Assembly (NCBI GenBank): GCA_045561735.1
Contig: JBJKXC010000004.1
Span: 1-58,783, forward strand
Reading direction: 5' to 3'
DNA: 58,783 bases
Source of the DNA: UBA3537 sp045561735
GTDB taxonomy: Bacteria > Bacteroidota > Bacteroidia > Flavobacteriales > Flavobacteriaceae
Both the position numbers and the translations under genes were made by a program. How positions within the stretch are numbered: the first letter of the stretch is position 1; every line of letters starts with the position of its first letter. Positions 18,455 through 27,343 of this stretch are shown piece by piece. The notes under the pieces are model-generated. The model was not told where the DNA came from and made no database searches. It saw only the letters and a program-made list of their open reading frames with translations.

Positions 18455-19465
18455 ATGACTGTAAAATCTCTTTTGAAAAAATTTTCTATTACACTTGCAT
18501 TAATTTGGATATTGATTGGTTGTACAACGGATGACATCTTACCCGCCTTAGAATTAAATACAAACGAAACTGTTCTAAGTGAAGCAGGTGGAAGCTTATC
18601 ACTTTCAGCGGTACTCAATTCAGCCGCGTCCCAACAAATTTCCATTCCATTGATATTTTCTGGTACAGCCGTACTTTCTGAAGATTATTCAGTCAGTGCA
18701 GCACAAATTGTCATAGAGGCTGACAATGAATCGGGAAATGTAATTTTTTCAGGCTTGCAAGATAATGTAATTGAAGGTACTGAAACAATAATCGTTCAAA
18801 TATCCAATGCACAAGATGTCTTATTGGTTTCTGAAACTCAAATTGAAATTTCACTTTTGGATGATGATGTAGATACGGATGAGGACGGCATTCCGGACAA
18901 TGTGGACAGTTGTCCAGAACAATCTGGATTTGCTGAGTATGATGGTTGTTTGTATCCAAGAATTATTATCAACGAGGTGTTATATGATCCCTCAAACCAA
19001 GGTTTAAATGGGGATGCAAATGGTGATGAATTTTACGCCCAAAATGACGACGAATTTATTGAATTTTACAATTTAGGCTCGCAAACAGTTGATATTTCAG
19101 GGTTTACAATTTCTGATGCTACACAGTTAAGACATGTTTTTCCTGAGGGAACTCTAGTTCCATCTCACAGTGTCTTAGTTCTTTTTGGAGGTGGAAATCC
19201 AACAGGAGATTTTGGAGGAGCTACAGTGCAAATTGCTTCAGAAGGATTACTTAATATGAATAATGCTGGTGATTTGGTGACCTTTGCCGATTCAGATGGA
19301 AATACAGTACTCACATTTGATGTTGAGCCACTTTCTAACAATCCAAACGAATCCTATTCTAGAAATCCTGACCTTACAGGGGAGTTTGAACAACACGCAG
19401 GAATTCCAGAAGCCAATGGTGCTTTATTCTCACCTGGAACTCGAACGGACGGTAGTTCTTTTTAA
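18455..19465 (+). CDS. Lamin-tail-domain lipoprotein with Calx-beta-like region
   Basis: This 336-aa protein has a lipoprotein signal with Cys23 (LIWILIGCTTDD). Residues about 30-135 look like a Calx-beta/cadherin-type domain (SEDYSVSAAQIVIEADNESG, IEGTETIIVQI). Next comes a Ca-binding, thrombospondin-3-like segment (DTDEDGIPDNVDSCP) near 146-160, then a lamin-tail domain (about 172-330; IIINEVLYDPSN, EFIEFYN). It is the first gene of a seven-gene operon and is separated from the upstream secreted protein by a terminator. It is probably an anchored surface or periplasmic binding protein; function is unproven. Confidence 0.82.
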   Translation: MTVKSLLKKFSITLALIWILIGCTTDDILPALELNTNETVLSEAGGSLSLSAVLNSAASQQISIPLIFSGTAVLSEDYSVSAAQIVIEADNESGNVIFSGLQDNVIEGTETIIVQISNAQDVLLVSETQIEISLLDDDVDTDEDGIPDNVDSCPEQSGFAEYDGCLYPRIIINEVLYDPSNQGLNGDANGDEFYAQNDDEFIEFYNLGSQTVDISGFTISDATQLRHVFPEGTLVPSHSVLVLFGGGNPTGDFGGATVQIASEGLLNMNNAGDLVTFADSDGNTVLTFDVEPLSNNPNESYSRNPDLTGEFEQHAGIPEANGALFSPGTRTDGSSF

Positions 19466-19485
19466 TTTATTGAGATAACTATATA

Positions 19486-20847
19486 ATGGAATATTTAGGA
19501 GCCATACTGTCATTATTTTTCATTGCTTTCACTGGGAGCCTTTTGTTAAAAAAGTACAACCCACATGCAGTGTTGTTGGTTTCTGGATTATCAATGTTAA
19601 TCATAGCACAGCTCCTAAATTATAATTTGCCAACACTGAAAGAACCAACAGGGTTTTTAGGTTTTGATTTATTTCGATATATCAAAGAATCTTTTAGTAA
19701 AACAAATGCGGGAGTTGGCTTAATGATCATGGCTATAGGTGGTTTTGTAGCCTACATTGATAAAATTGAGGCTTCTGATGCCCTGGTATTTGTGGCAATG
19801 AAACCATTAAAACTATTCAAAAAATATCCTTACATAGCTGCCTCTTTGGTCATTCCAATTGGTCAACTTTTATTTGTTGCTATTCCATCTGCTGCAGGCT
19901 TGGGTTTGTTATTGATGGCTTCTATGTTTCCAATCCTCGTCAATTTAGGAGTGAGTCGTTTATCTGCTGTTTCTGTCATTACGGCCACTACTGCTTTTGG
20001 AATTGGACCAGCGTCAGCAATTACGGCTAGCGCCACGGATATTGCTGAAGTAGATACCATCAGCTTTTTTTTAAAGTCTCAAATTCCAATGGTCATTCCT
20101 TTAAGCATCGTTATGATGGTTACTTATTATTTTGTGAACCGTCATTTTGATAAAAAAATAGCATCGGATACAGAAGTTTTAGTCAATGAGAAAAAAGAAA
20201 TCAAAGTGCCACTTGTTTATGCATTTATTCCCATACTACCTATTGTCCTTTTGATTGTGTTTTCAAAAATCTTTAACCTTTTCAATACAGCGATTGTTTT
20301 AGACACCACCACTGCCATGTTTATAAGTGCTTTTGTCGCTTTATTATTTGAGTTTGCTCGTACCCAAAATATGAAAACAGTTTTAGAATCGCTGAAGACA
20401 TTTTGGAATGGCATGGGTAATATTTTTAAAACTGTAGTGACGCTCATCATAGCTGCTGATATTTTTGCCAAAGGTTTGATCAGTCTTGGATTTATTGAAG
20501 GCCTGCTTGATGTCTCCCAAAACTTTGGGTTTGGAGTTGTAGGGATTGGCGTGGTAATGACTGTTATGATATTTTTAGCCTCTATGCTTATGGGCAGTGG
20601 AAACGCCTCCTTTTTTGCCTTTGGTCCTTTGGTCCCTAAAATCGCAGACAAATTGGGTGTTGAGACGGCAGAAATTATTTTACCTATGCAATTATCGGCC
20701 TCAATGGGACGTACGGTTTCGCCTATTTCAGGAGTGATGATTGCAACCGCTGAAATTGCAAAGGTTTCAACCCTTGCCATTGTAAAAAGAAATATCATTC
20801 CATTGGGAATGGCCTTGTTGGTTATGCTAATTTATCATTTCATTTAA
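19486..20847 (+). CDS. DcuC-like C4-dicarboxylate/aspartate transporter
   Basis: This 453-aa inner-membrane protein has about 12 hydrophobic segments and matches the DcuC/DcuD family, whose E. coli member exports succinate and exchanges fumarate, malate and aspartate. Recognisable stretches include PSAAGLGLLLMASMFPIL near residue 131, TTAFGIGPASAITASATD near 165, and SGNASFFAFGPLVPKIADK near 372. The stop lies 4 bases before the IadA-like dipeptidase gene, so a role in moving aspartate or another C4 acid from that reaction is likely. Direction of transport cannot be read from sequence. Confidence 0.85.
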   Translation: MEYLGAILSLFFIAFTGSLLLKKYNPHAVLLVSGLSMLIIAQLLNYNLPTLKEPTGFLGFDLFRYIKESFSKTNAGVGLMIMAIGGFVAYIDKIEASDALVFVAMKPLKLFKKYPYIAASLVIPIGQLLFVAIPSAAGLGLLLMASMFPILVNLGVSRLSAVSVITATTAFGIGPASAITASATDIAEVDTISFFLKSQIPMVIPLSIVMMVTYYFVNRHFDKKIASDTEVLVNEKKEIKVPLVYAFIPILPIVLLIVFSKIFNLFNTAIVLDTTTAMFISAFVALLFEFARTQNMKTVLESLKTFWNGMGNIFKTVVTLIIAADIFAKGLISLGFIEGLLDVSQNFGFGVVGIGVVMTVMIFLASMLMGSGNASFFAFGPLVPKIADKLGVETAEIILPMQLSASMGRTVSPISGVMIATAEIAKVSTLAIVKRNIIPLGMALLVMLIYHFI

Positions 20848-20851
20848 GAAT

Positions 20852-21997
20852 ATGCTTACACTTATAAAGAATACAAATTTATATGCCCCTGCTTCTTTGG
20901 GCCAAAAAGACCTACTTGTCGCTGGGGGTAAAATTGTGAAAATTGCTGATAATCTGAAAACTTTTGAAAATGAAGCTGCTGTTTTTGATGCCAAAGGAAA
21001 AATTGTGACACCTGGACTCATAGATCAGCACATTCACATTACTGGTGCAGGGGGTAAGCATGGATTTTCATCTATGACGCCAGAAATTATGCTCAGTGAA
21101 CTCATTGGTTGCGGCACTACCACAGTGGTTGGGCTTATGGGAACCGATGGAACTGCTAGGTCGATTCAAACACTTTATGCCAAAGCTAAATCTTTAGAAG
21201 AAGAAGGAATTTCTACCTATATGTTGTGTGGCTATTACGGATTGGATTCTTTAACCCTAACTAATAATGTACAAAGTGATATGATTTTTATTGACAAGGT
21301 GCTGGGTTGTAAAATAGCTATCAGTGACGTCCGTTCTTCATATCCAACGCCTTTAGATTTGGTGCGCAAGCTCAAGGATATTATGGTGGGTGGATTTATC
21401 GCCAAGAAAAAAGGAATTTTGCACATACACTTAGGCAATCTTGAAACAAAAATGGATGTGCTTTTTAAATTGGTCAACGAATATCAATTTCCAATTAAGC
21501 ACATATCGCCAACACATGTAGGTCGAACAAAAGCGCTTTTTGACCAGGCCATAGACTTTGCCAAATTAGGGGGTATGATTGACATCACCACTGGGGCTTC
21601 AAAATACACAGATCCCTATAAATCTGTTTTGTATGCAATGAAAAAAGGGGTTAAAATAGACCGAATAACCTTCAGCTCAGACGGAAATGCGGGTTTGACA
21701 AAATTTGATTCTAAGGGAAATCCTATTGGAATAACAAAAGCCCCAATTGATCAAAATCTTGCTCAAACAGTCGCCCTGATACAAAATGGAGGTGTTGCTA
21801 TTGCGGATGCTTTTAAACTCATTACGCTCAATCCTGCAAATAATTTAGGATTGCAACACAAAGGCCGTATTGAAGTGGGGAGCGATGCAGATTTTTGCTG
21901 TTTTACAAACGATTTAAAACTAACGGATGTTTTTGCCAATGGCCAAAGAATGATGGCTGATGGAAACATCATTGCAGAAGGAAATTATGAAAATTAA
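20852..21997 (+). CDS. iadA: Isoaspartyl dipeptidase-like amidohydrolase
   Basis: This 381-aa protein is colinear with E. coli isoaspartyl dipeptidase, a cytosolic binuclear Zn enzyme that splits beta-aspartyl dipeptides. All metal ligands are visible: His60 and His62 (DQHIH), carboxylated Lys154 (GCKIAISD), His193 (HIHLGN), His222 (PTHVGR) and Asp277 (SSDGNA). Tyr129, Arg161 and Arg225, equivalent to E. coli Tyr137, Arg169 and Arg233, are also present. However, Lys69 stands at the position of E. coli Glu77, and Gly281 at that of Ser289, two active-site positions. There is no signal peptide. It is tightly packed between the DcuC-like and porin genes. Family is secure; the natural substrate may differ. 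Confidence 0.88.
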   Translation: MLTLIKNTNLYAPASLGQKDLLVAGGKIVKIADNLKTFENEAAVFDAKGKIVTPGLIDQHIHITGAGGKHGFSSMTPEIMLSELIGCGTTTVVGLMGTDGTARSIQTLYAKAKSLEEEGISTYMLCGYYGLDSLTLTNNVQSDMIFIDKVLGCKIAISDVRSSYPTPLDLVRKLKDIMVGGFIAKKKGILHIHLGNLETKMDVLFKLVNEYQFPIKHISPTHVGRTKALFDQAIDFAKLGGMIDITTGASKYTDPYKSVLYAMKKGVKIDRITFSSDGNAGLTKFDSKGNPIGITKAPIDQNLAQTVALIQNGGVAIADAFKLITLNPANNLGLQHKGRIEVGSDADFCCFTNDLKLTDVFANGQRMMADGNIIAEGNYEN

Positions 21998-22013
21998 AAC
22001 GAATTATAAAAAT

Positions 22014-23318
22014 ATGAAGCTTTTTAAGCTAACAGTTATTTTGAGCGCTATAATATTAAGCTCTAATGTCTATGGACAAAACACCCAACTCGAAACATAT
22101 AAACTAGGTGAAGGCTTAAATTTCTCTCATGAAAATGGGACAAAAATCAGATTTACTGGTTATCTACAGCCCTACATGGATAGTAAACATTATACAGATC
22201 TGGATGAGAATAGCACCCAGAACCGTTTTAGATTGCGCCGAGCAAGATTCCGTTTAGATGGAAATTTAAAAAATGAACGCTTCAAGTACAGATTTGCCTT
22301 TGATTTGAGTGGAACCTCAGAAGCTGGAGATGTAACCTCCAATTATTTGTTGGACGCTTTTGTTTCTTATGATGTTACAAGTAGAATCAAAGCCACTTTT
22401 GGGCAGCGATCAACCTATACCGATAACAGAGAGCTTTTTATGACTTCAAACACCTTGCAATTGGTGGAGCGCAGCCGTGTAACATCTGCTTTTGCAAGTA
22501 TTCGAGAATTTGGGCTGTTTGTCCAAGGGAATTTTAGAACAGGACGTGGTTCTTACTTACGCCCATATTTTGTATTGACCAATGGAGACGGAGGTAATGT
22601 TTTAGGAAAAGACCATGGCGGTTTAAAAATTGGAGGCCGAATTGATTTCTTACCCTTTGGATTATTTACCAACAAAGGGCAGTTTAGACAAGCCGACGTG
22701 ATGCGAGAAACTGCTCCAAAATTGGTTATTGGAGCCCATTTCAGTCAAAATAATGGTATGAGCAGCCGCCGCGGTCGTGGCAGTGGAGATATCATTTATT
22801 TAAATGAACTGGAAGAGGAATCTTTGCCTGATTACACAAAATTTGGTGTTGATTTGTTACTTAAATACAATGGGTTTTCTGTATTGGCTGAGTATATAAA
22901 AACAGCCGCTACTGTTCCAGATGACATAACGCAGCGCGTCAGAAATAATGGCACATATTCATCTACTTTTGATGTCAATGGCGTTCAAGATGTAGAAAAC
23001 TATGTCAAAGGCCGCATGATGTTAGGGGAGGCCTACAACATTCAAATGGGTTATTTATTTAAGAATGGTTTTTCGATTGATGGGCGCTATACACATTTGA
23101 TTGCCGATGAACACTCGTTTTTAAACAACGCCACTTTTTATAATAGACCTAATTATTATTCTATAGGGCTTAGTAAATACCTGTCTCGTAATTATGGTGC
23201 TAAGATTCAAGCCTCTTGGACCTATATTGATGGGAGTGATGGTATTAATAACCAGAACGGAGATGCCATCACTGGTAACGAAACCCTCACTAGAGTCATG
23301 TTAACGTTTGCATTTTAA
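22014..23318 (+). CDS. OprP/OprO-type outer-membrane porin, copy 1
   Basis: This 434-aa protein uses the ATG at 22014, 16 bases after the iadA stop, because the signal peptide starts there (MKLFKLTVILSAIILSSNVYGQ); a longer frame from 21960 overlaps iadA. It fits the phosphate-selective porin O/P family: RFTGYLQPYMDS, RFRLRRARFRLDGNL, alternating beta strands, a DYTKFGVDLLLKYNGFSVLAEY stretch and a terminal Phe (VMLTFAF), typical for BamA-recognised barrels. It should pass small anionic solutes. A paralogue lies 1.5 kb downstream, beyond the M14 gene. Confidence 0.87.
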   Translation: MKLFKLTVILSAIILSSNVYGQNTQLETYKLGEGLNFSHENGTKIRFTGYLQPYMDSKHYTDLDENSTQNRFRLRRARFRLDGNLKNERFKYRFAFDLSGTSEAGDVTSNYLLDAFVSYDVTSRIKATFGQRSTYTDNRELFMTSNTLQLVERSRVTSAFASIREFGLFVQGNFRTGRGSYLRPYFVLTNGDGGNVLGKDHGGLKIGGRIDFLPFGLFTNKGQFRQADVMRETAPKLVIGAHFSQNNGMSSRRGRGSGDIIYLNELEEESLPDYTKFGVDLLLKYNGFSVLAEYIKTAATVPDDITQRVRNNGTYSSTFDVNGVQDVENYVKGRMMLGEAYNIQMGYLFKNGFSIDGRYTHLIADEHSFLNNATFYNRPNYYSIGLSKYLSRNYGAKIQASWTYIDGSDGINNQNGDAITGNETLTRVMLTFAF

Positions 23319-23323
23319 AAAGG

Positions 23324-24853
23324 ATGAAAAGACTGGTTTTTATATCTGCTTTCATGATATCTGCGACGCTATGGTCGCAGATAAGTCCGCAATCAAAAAA
23401 GGTGACAAAAACCTTTTTCCCAGATTATGAAGCCCTAGATAACACCACGCCAGCACTCCAAAAAAAGAAAGGCTATACCAATTACAGTGAGTTGATGACC
23501 TTTTTAAATAATTTAGTAGATAAACACCCAGATATTGTTCAGTTGCGCTACATAGGTGAAAGTCAAAAAGGAAAAAAAATTCCTTTGTTAAGTTTGAACA
23601 AAACAAGCAGTACTCCTAAAATAAAAGTTTGGATGATGGGGGGGCTTCACGGAAATGAACCTGCTAGTACAGAGGGCATGTTGTATTTCCTGGATAAAAT
23701 TTTAAATGATCTAGAAGTTTCATATTTGTTGGATAAAATTGAATTGGCAGTGGTTCCAATGGCCAATATTGACGGCTATTTAAAACAAAGTCGCTATGCG
23801 GCCAACGGTTTGGATCTAAATAGGGATCAAACAAAGTTAATGGCTCCAGAAAGTATTGTTATAAAACAAGCATTTTCAGATTTCAGTCCCGAAGTTGCTC
23901 TGGATTTTCATGAGTACAGACCCTATCGAAAAGATTTTGCACAGCTCAGTAATTTTGGTATCACAGCCTTTTATGATGCTATGTTTCTAAACAGTGGAAA
24001 TTTAAATGTTCCTGAAAACTTAAGACTGCTCACTCAAAATTTATTTATTAAAAATGCGGAGAAATTATTGGATGAAAATAATTTCAACCATCGCCCTTAT
24101 GTATCCACTAAAAAATATGGTGGTGAAATTCATTTTAACCAGGGATCAACAAACGCCAGATCTAGTGCTACCAATTTTGCGTTAACCAATACGATTTCAA
24201 CTTTATTTGAAATAAGAGGGGTTGGTATTGGAAAAACTGCCTTTAAACGCCGGGTTTACATTACTTATTTAATGGCAATATCCTACATGGAAACTAGCTT
24301 CAACAATGTTGAGCTCATTAAAGATGAAATTAGAAAGGCAACAGCTAACAGAAGTGATGTGGTCGTTACCAGTTTAAAATCGATTTATAAAGACAGTATA
24401 CAAGCCATTGATTTGGATACCAATACACTCATTGATTTAGAAGTCACCATTCGTGATGGCTTAAAAGCAAAGCCAAATATCGTCCGCGATAGACCAAAGG
24501 CTTATCTTATTGATTATAATGAAACCCTTCTCATAGATAAGTTGAAAATTTTAGGCGTCGAAATTGATACTTTGACACATAACCAAGAATTTTTTGTTGA
24601 AACTTACACGGTTTCTGAATACAAACGAGCGAATAAAAAATATGAAAAAATGAACCTACAAACAATAAAAACTGAAATTTCATCCCAAAATATTCAATTT
24701 CCAAAAGGAACTTTTAAAATTTCAATGAAACAAAAACGCAGCAATATTGTAGCCGAGGTTTTAGAACCTGAAGCTCCAAACAGTTTCGTTTCTTTTGGGG
24801 TGTTAAAAACTGAAAAAAATCAAAGATTGCCAATTTATAGAATATCAAATTAA
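23324..24853 (+). CDS. M14 family zinc carboxypeptidase, exported
   Basis: This 509-aa protein has a signal peptide (MKRLVFISAFMISATLWSQ). The M14 catalytic domain is complete: Zn ligands His109 and Glu112 (GLHGNEPASTE) and His196 (LDFHEY), substrate-binding Asn166-Arg167 (LDLNRD) and general base Glu296 (TLFEIRG). The C-terminal 170 residues form an extra beta-rich region of unknown role. It should remove C-terminal residues from peptides in the periplasm or outside the cell. It starts 5 bases after one porin gene and ends 19 bases before the second, so it clearly belongs to the operon. Side-chain specificity cannot be assigned with confidence. Confidence 0.9.
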   Translation: MKRLVFISAFMISATLWSQISPQSKKVTKTFFPDYEALDNTTPALQKKKGYTNYSELMTFLNNLVDKHPDIVQLRYIGESQKGKKIPLLSLNKTSSTPKIKVWMMGGLHGNEPASTEGMLYFLDKILNDLEVSYLLDKIELAVVPMANIDGYLKQSRYAANGLDLNRDQTKLMAPESIVIKQAFSDFSPEVALDFHEYRPYRKDFAQLSNFGITAFYDAMFLNSGNLNVPENLRLLTQNLFIKNAEKLLDENNFNHRPYVSTKKYGGEIHFNQGSTNARSSATNFALTNTISTLFEIRGVGIGKTAFKRRVYITYLMAISYMETSFNNVELIKDEIRKATANRSDVVVTSLKSIYKDSIQAIDLDTNTLIDLEVTIRDGLKAKPNIVRDRPKAYLIDYNETLLIDKLKILGVEIDTLTHNQEFFVETYTVSEYKRANKKYEKMNLQTIKTEISSQNIQFPKGTFKISMKQKRSNIVAEVLEPEAPNSFVSFGVLKTEKNQRLPIYRISN

Positions 24854-24872
24854 ATAAGTAAAAGATAAACAC

Positions 24873-26090
24873 ATGAAAAAAATAGCATTACTACAAGTAT
24901 TTTTAAGCATTGCCGTAATTGCAACTGCTCAAGAAAAAGCCGACAAAAATACAGCCAGCTTTGAATTGGGAAGTGGTTTGAATTTTTCCTTTAACGAAGG
25001 AGATTATCAATTCAACTTGGGTGGGTTTATTCAACCTGCTTACAATTATTCTAGAGTAGCTGAAACAGATTCTGAAAATGAGTTCAATTCAAAAAGTGCC
25101 TTTTTAATTATTAGCGGAAAAGCCGTCAATGAAAAAGTAAGCTTTTTAATTCAAACGGATTACAGTAGATCAGAGCCCTTATTAGACGCTTGGGTGGCCT
25201 ACCATCCTTTTAAAAATACGGTCATTACCGTAGGTCAAAAACAGAGTTTTGTGAACAACAGAGCCATGACCTACAGAGAAGACCGACTTCAACTTACCGA
25301 CCGCAGTATGCTTAGTCAAACTTTCAGCAATACTGGACGTGAATTTGGTCTGTTTATAGAAACTAAATTTGGAGACAGAATTGGTATTGTCCCGATGCTT
25401 GCAGTAACTTCTGGGGATGGAAGGAATTCGTTTGGATCTGACTCACGTGACAGCGATATTGGAGGCTTAAAAATTGGAGGGCGATTGGACCTTTACCCTG
25501 CGGGATATTTTTCTGAAGGTAATGATTTATTTAGTGCAGATTTAGCACATGAAGAAAACCCAAAGTTTGTTATAGGTGTAGCCTTTAGTACCAATGAAGG
25601 CGCCAGCAGTTCAACAGGTGAAGGTCATGGAGATTTCTTTTTGTACGATGCAGACGGTAACGAAAGTCTACCAGATTATTCACAACTGTATCTCGATTTA
25701 TTGTTAAAATATAAAGGCTTTTCAATGTTGGCTGAATATGTTGATACCAGCGCCAAGCAACTCGGTCTTGCGTATACAGACGAAAATGCTTCTACAATTT
25801 TAATTCCAACGCAAATCAGTGAATTTTTGGCCTTAGGAGAAAGCTACAGCATTCAAACGGGTTATGTAACTAAAAAAGGATTGAGCTTTGACCTTAGATA
25901 CGAATCGGTTACCCCAGAGTTTGGTTCAAACACCGCCTCAATTTTGGGGGATGCTAACAGTTATACTTTTGGTGTGACTAAATATTTTGATAATAATAAT
26001 CTTAAGATGCAGGCCTCTTTTTCAAAAATTGAGCCAAGCATTGGTACCCACCAAAGTTTTGGCGAATTTTTAATTCAAATTGTATTTTAA
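24873..26090 (+). CDS. OprP/OprO-type outer-membrane porin, copy 2
   Basis: This 405-aa protein has a signal peptide (MKKIALLQVFLSIAVIATAQ) and ends in a Phe (IQIVF), like other outer-membrane barrels. It is paralogous to the porin at 22014-23318: both begin the mature region with an LGxGLNFSxxxG pattern and share GGLKIGGR(I/L)D(F/L), PKxVIG and LPDY motifs. It has a shorter N-terminal region and probably a somewhat different pore. The stop codon directly abuts the TTG start of the next gene. Confidence 0.86.
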   Translation: MKKIALLQVFLSIAVIATAQEKADKNTASFELGSGLNFSFNEGDYQFNLGGFIQPAYNYSRVAETDSENEFNSKSAFLIISGKAVNEKVSFLIQTDYSRSEPLLDAWVAYHPFKNTVITVGQKQSFVNNRAMTYREDRLQLTDRSMLSQTFSNTGREFGLFIETKFGDRIGIVPMLAVTSGDGRNSFGSDSRDSDIGGLKIGGRLDLYPAGYFSEGNDLFSADLAHEENPKFVIGVAFSTNEGASSSTGEGHGDFFLYDADGNESLPDYSQLYLDLLLKYKGFSMLAEYVDTSAKQLGLAYTDENASTILIPTQISEFLALGESYSIQTGYVTKKGLSFDLRYESVTPEFGSNTASILGDANSYTFGVTKYFDNNNLKMQASFSKIEPSIGTHQSFGEFLIQIVF

Positions 26091-27287
26091 TTGAAATATA
26101 CACTCAAATTAATCGTATTTTTAATTTTCACAAGTTTTAGCTACTGTCAAAATCTAAACCCCAACTCAACTGGCGCTTTTACTTTTAATCCCCAATTTCC
26201 ATTAAACAGACCTTCTCTAAGGGTTTTTTATCACATTCCACAAGGGGATATGTCTGTCATGCCCATTTTATTTTCTTTTCATGGCGCTGGGAGAAATGGT
26301 GATGATTATAGAGACTTCTGGATTGACATGGCCAATCAGCATGGCTTTATGGTGTTTGCACCGAGATTTTCAAGTTCTAATTATCCAGGATTTGGTGATA
26401 ACTATTTGATGGGAAATGTTTTTGAAGATGGTGATAATCCCGAGCAATCTGAATTTAACCATCCTAGCGAATGGACGTTTTCTACAATCGACCCCTTGTT
26501 TGAGTATATAAAGGCCAATGTTTCAGGTACACAAACTTTTTATAATGCGTGGGGACATTCGGGAGGTGCCCAATTTTTACATCGCTTTGCCTTGTTTGTT
26601 CCAAACAGTAAACTTGGTGTGGGAGTATGTTCCAATGCTGGATGGTATACGGTTCCAGAAACTGGCGTAGATTATCCTTATGGAATTTCATTGCCTTTTG
26701 GACCTTCCAATCAGGATTTATTCGATTTTTTACAATCTCCTGTAAATGATTTGAATATTAATTTGGAGCAATTTTTTAATAAATCGCTGATCATACACCT
26801 TGGTACAGATGATACCGATCCAAATTCCTCAGGGCTTAGACACAACACGGAAGTTGACAATCAGCAGGGATTAAATCGCTATGTGAGAGGCCAGTATTTT
26901 TTTAGTACCAGTCACTCGGAGGCGGAAGGTTTAAACACTGAGTTTAATTGGCAAAGACACGATGTTTCTGGTGCCTCACACCAAGAGCAGGTCATGGCCA
27001 ACGATGCTTTACAATTCATTTTAAACAGTCCACTCTCAAGTCAAAATCCATCAACGTTAAGCGCTCTCAAATTTTATCCTAATCCAGTTTCTTCAAATTA
27101 TATTAGATTCAATCATCCATTGCAGTCACCCGTTTCAGTGACTGTTTACGATGTACTAGGCGCGGTGGTGCTCAAAACTGTGATTGAAAATCAGATTTTA
27201 GATCTCAGGAGTCTTTCAGCTGGGATCTATTCAATCAAAATTGATATAGGCGCTCACTCAATATCAAAAAAAATCATTAAAGAATAG
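26091..27287 (+). CDS. T9SS-secreted alpha/beta-hydrolase, esterase-like
   Basis: This 398-aa protein begins at a TTG immediately after the porin stop; this start gives a proper signal peptide (MKYTLKLIVFLIFTSFSYCQ) that later ATGs would remove. The hydrolase domain (about 30-305) has FHGAGRNGDDYRD, nucleophile elbow GHSGGA, acid-region GTDDTDPNSSG and His in GASHQEQ. The last 75 residues are a T9SS sorting domain (FYPNPVSSNY ... GIYSIKIDI). It is a paralogue of the lipoprotein at 15616-16536, with the sorting domain in place of a lipid anchor. As the last gene of the operon it would act outside the cell or on its surface. The substrate is unknown. Confidence 0.83.
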   Translation: MKYTLKLIVFLIFTSFSYCQNLNPNSTGAFTFNPQFPLNRPSLRVFYHIPQGDMSVMPILFSFHGAGRNGDDYRDFWIDMANQHGFMVFAPRFSSSNYPGFGDNYLMGNVFEDGDNPEQSEFNHPSEWTFSTIDPLFEYIKANVSGTQTFYNAWGHSGGAQFLHRFALFVPNSKLGVGVCSNAGWYTVPETGVDYPYGISLPFGPSNQDLFDFLQSPVNDLNINLEQFFNKSLIIHLGTDDTDPNSSGLRHNTEVDNQQGLNRYVRGQYFFSTSHSEAEGLNTEFNWQRHDVSGASHQEQVMANDALQFILNSPLSSQNPSTLSALKFYPNPVSSNYIRFNHPLQSPVSVTVYDVLGAVVLKTVIENQILDLRSLSAGIYSIKIDIGAHSISKKIIKE

Positions 27288-27343
27288 CTGCTAAATATTA
27301 GTATTTTTAAACATTTTTATTAAATTGTTAGAAAACAATACAA

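Noticed and set aside
20217..20798. 193-codon minus-strand frame opposite the DcuC-like gene
   Set aside because: It is a shadow of a transmembrane-coding region inside a tight operon.
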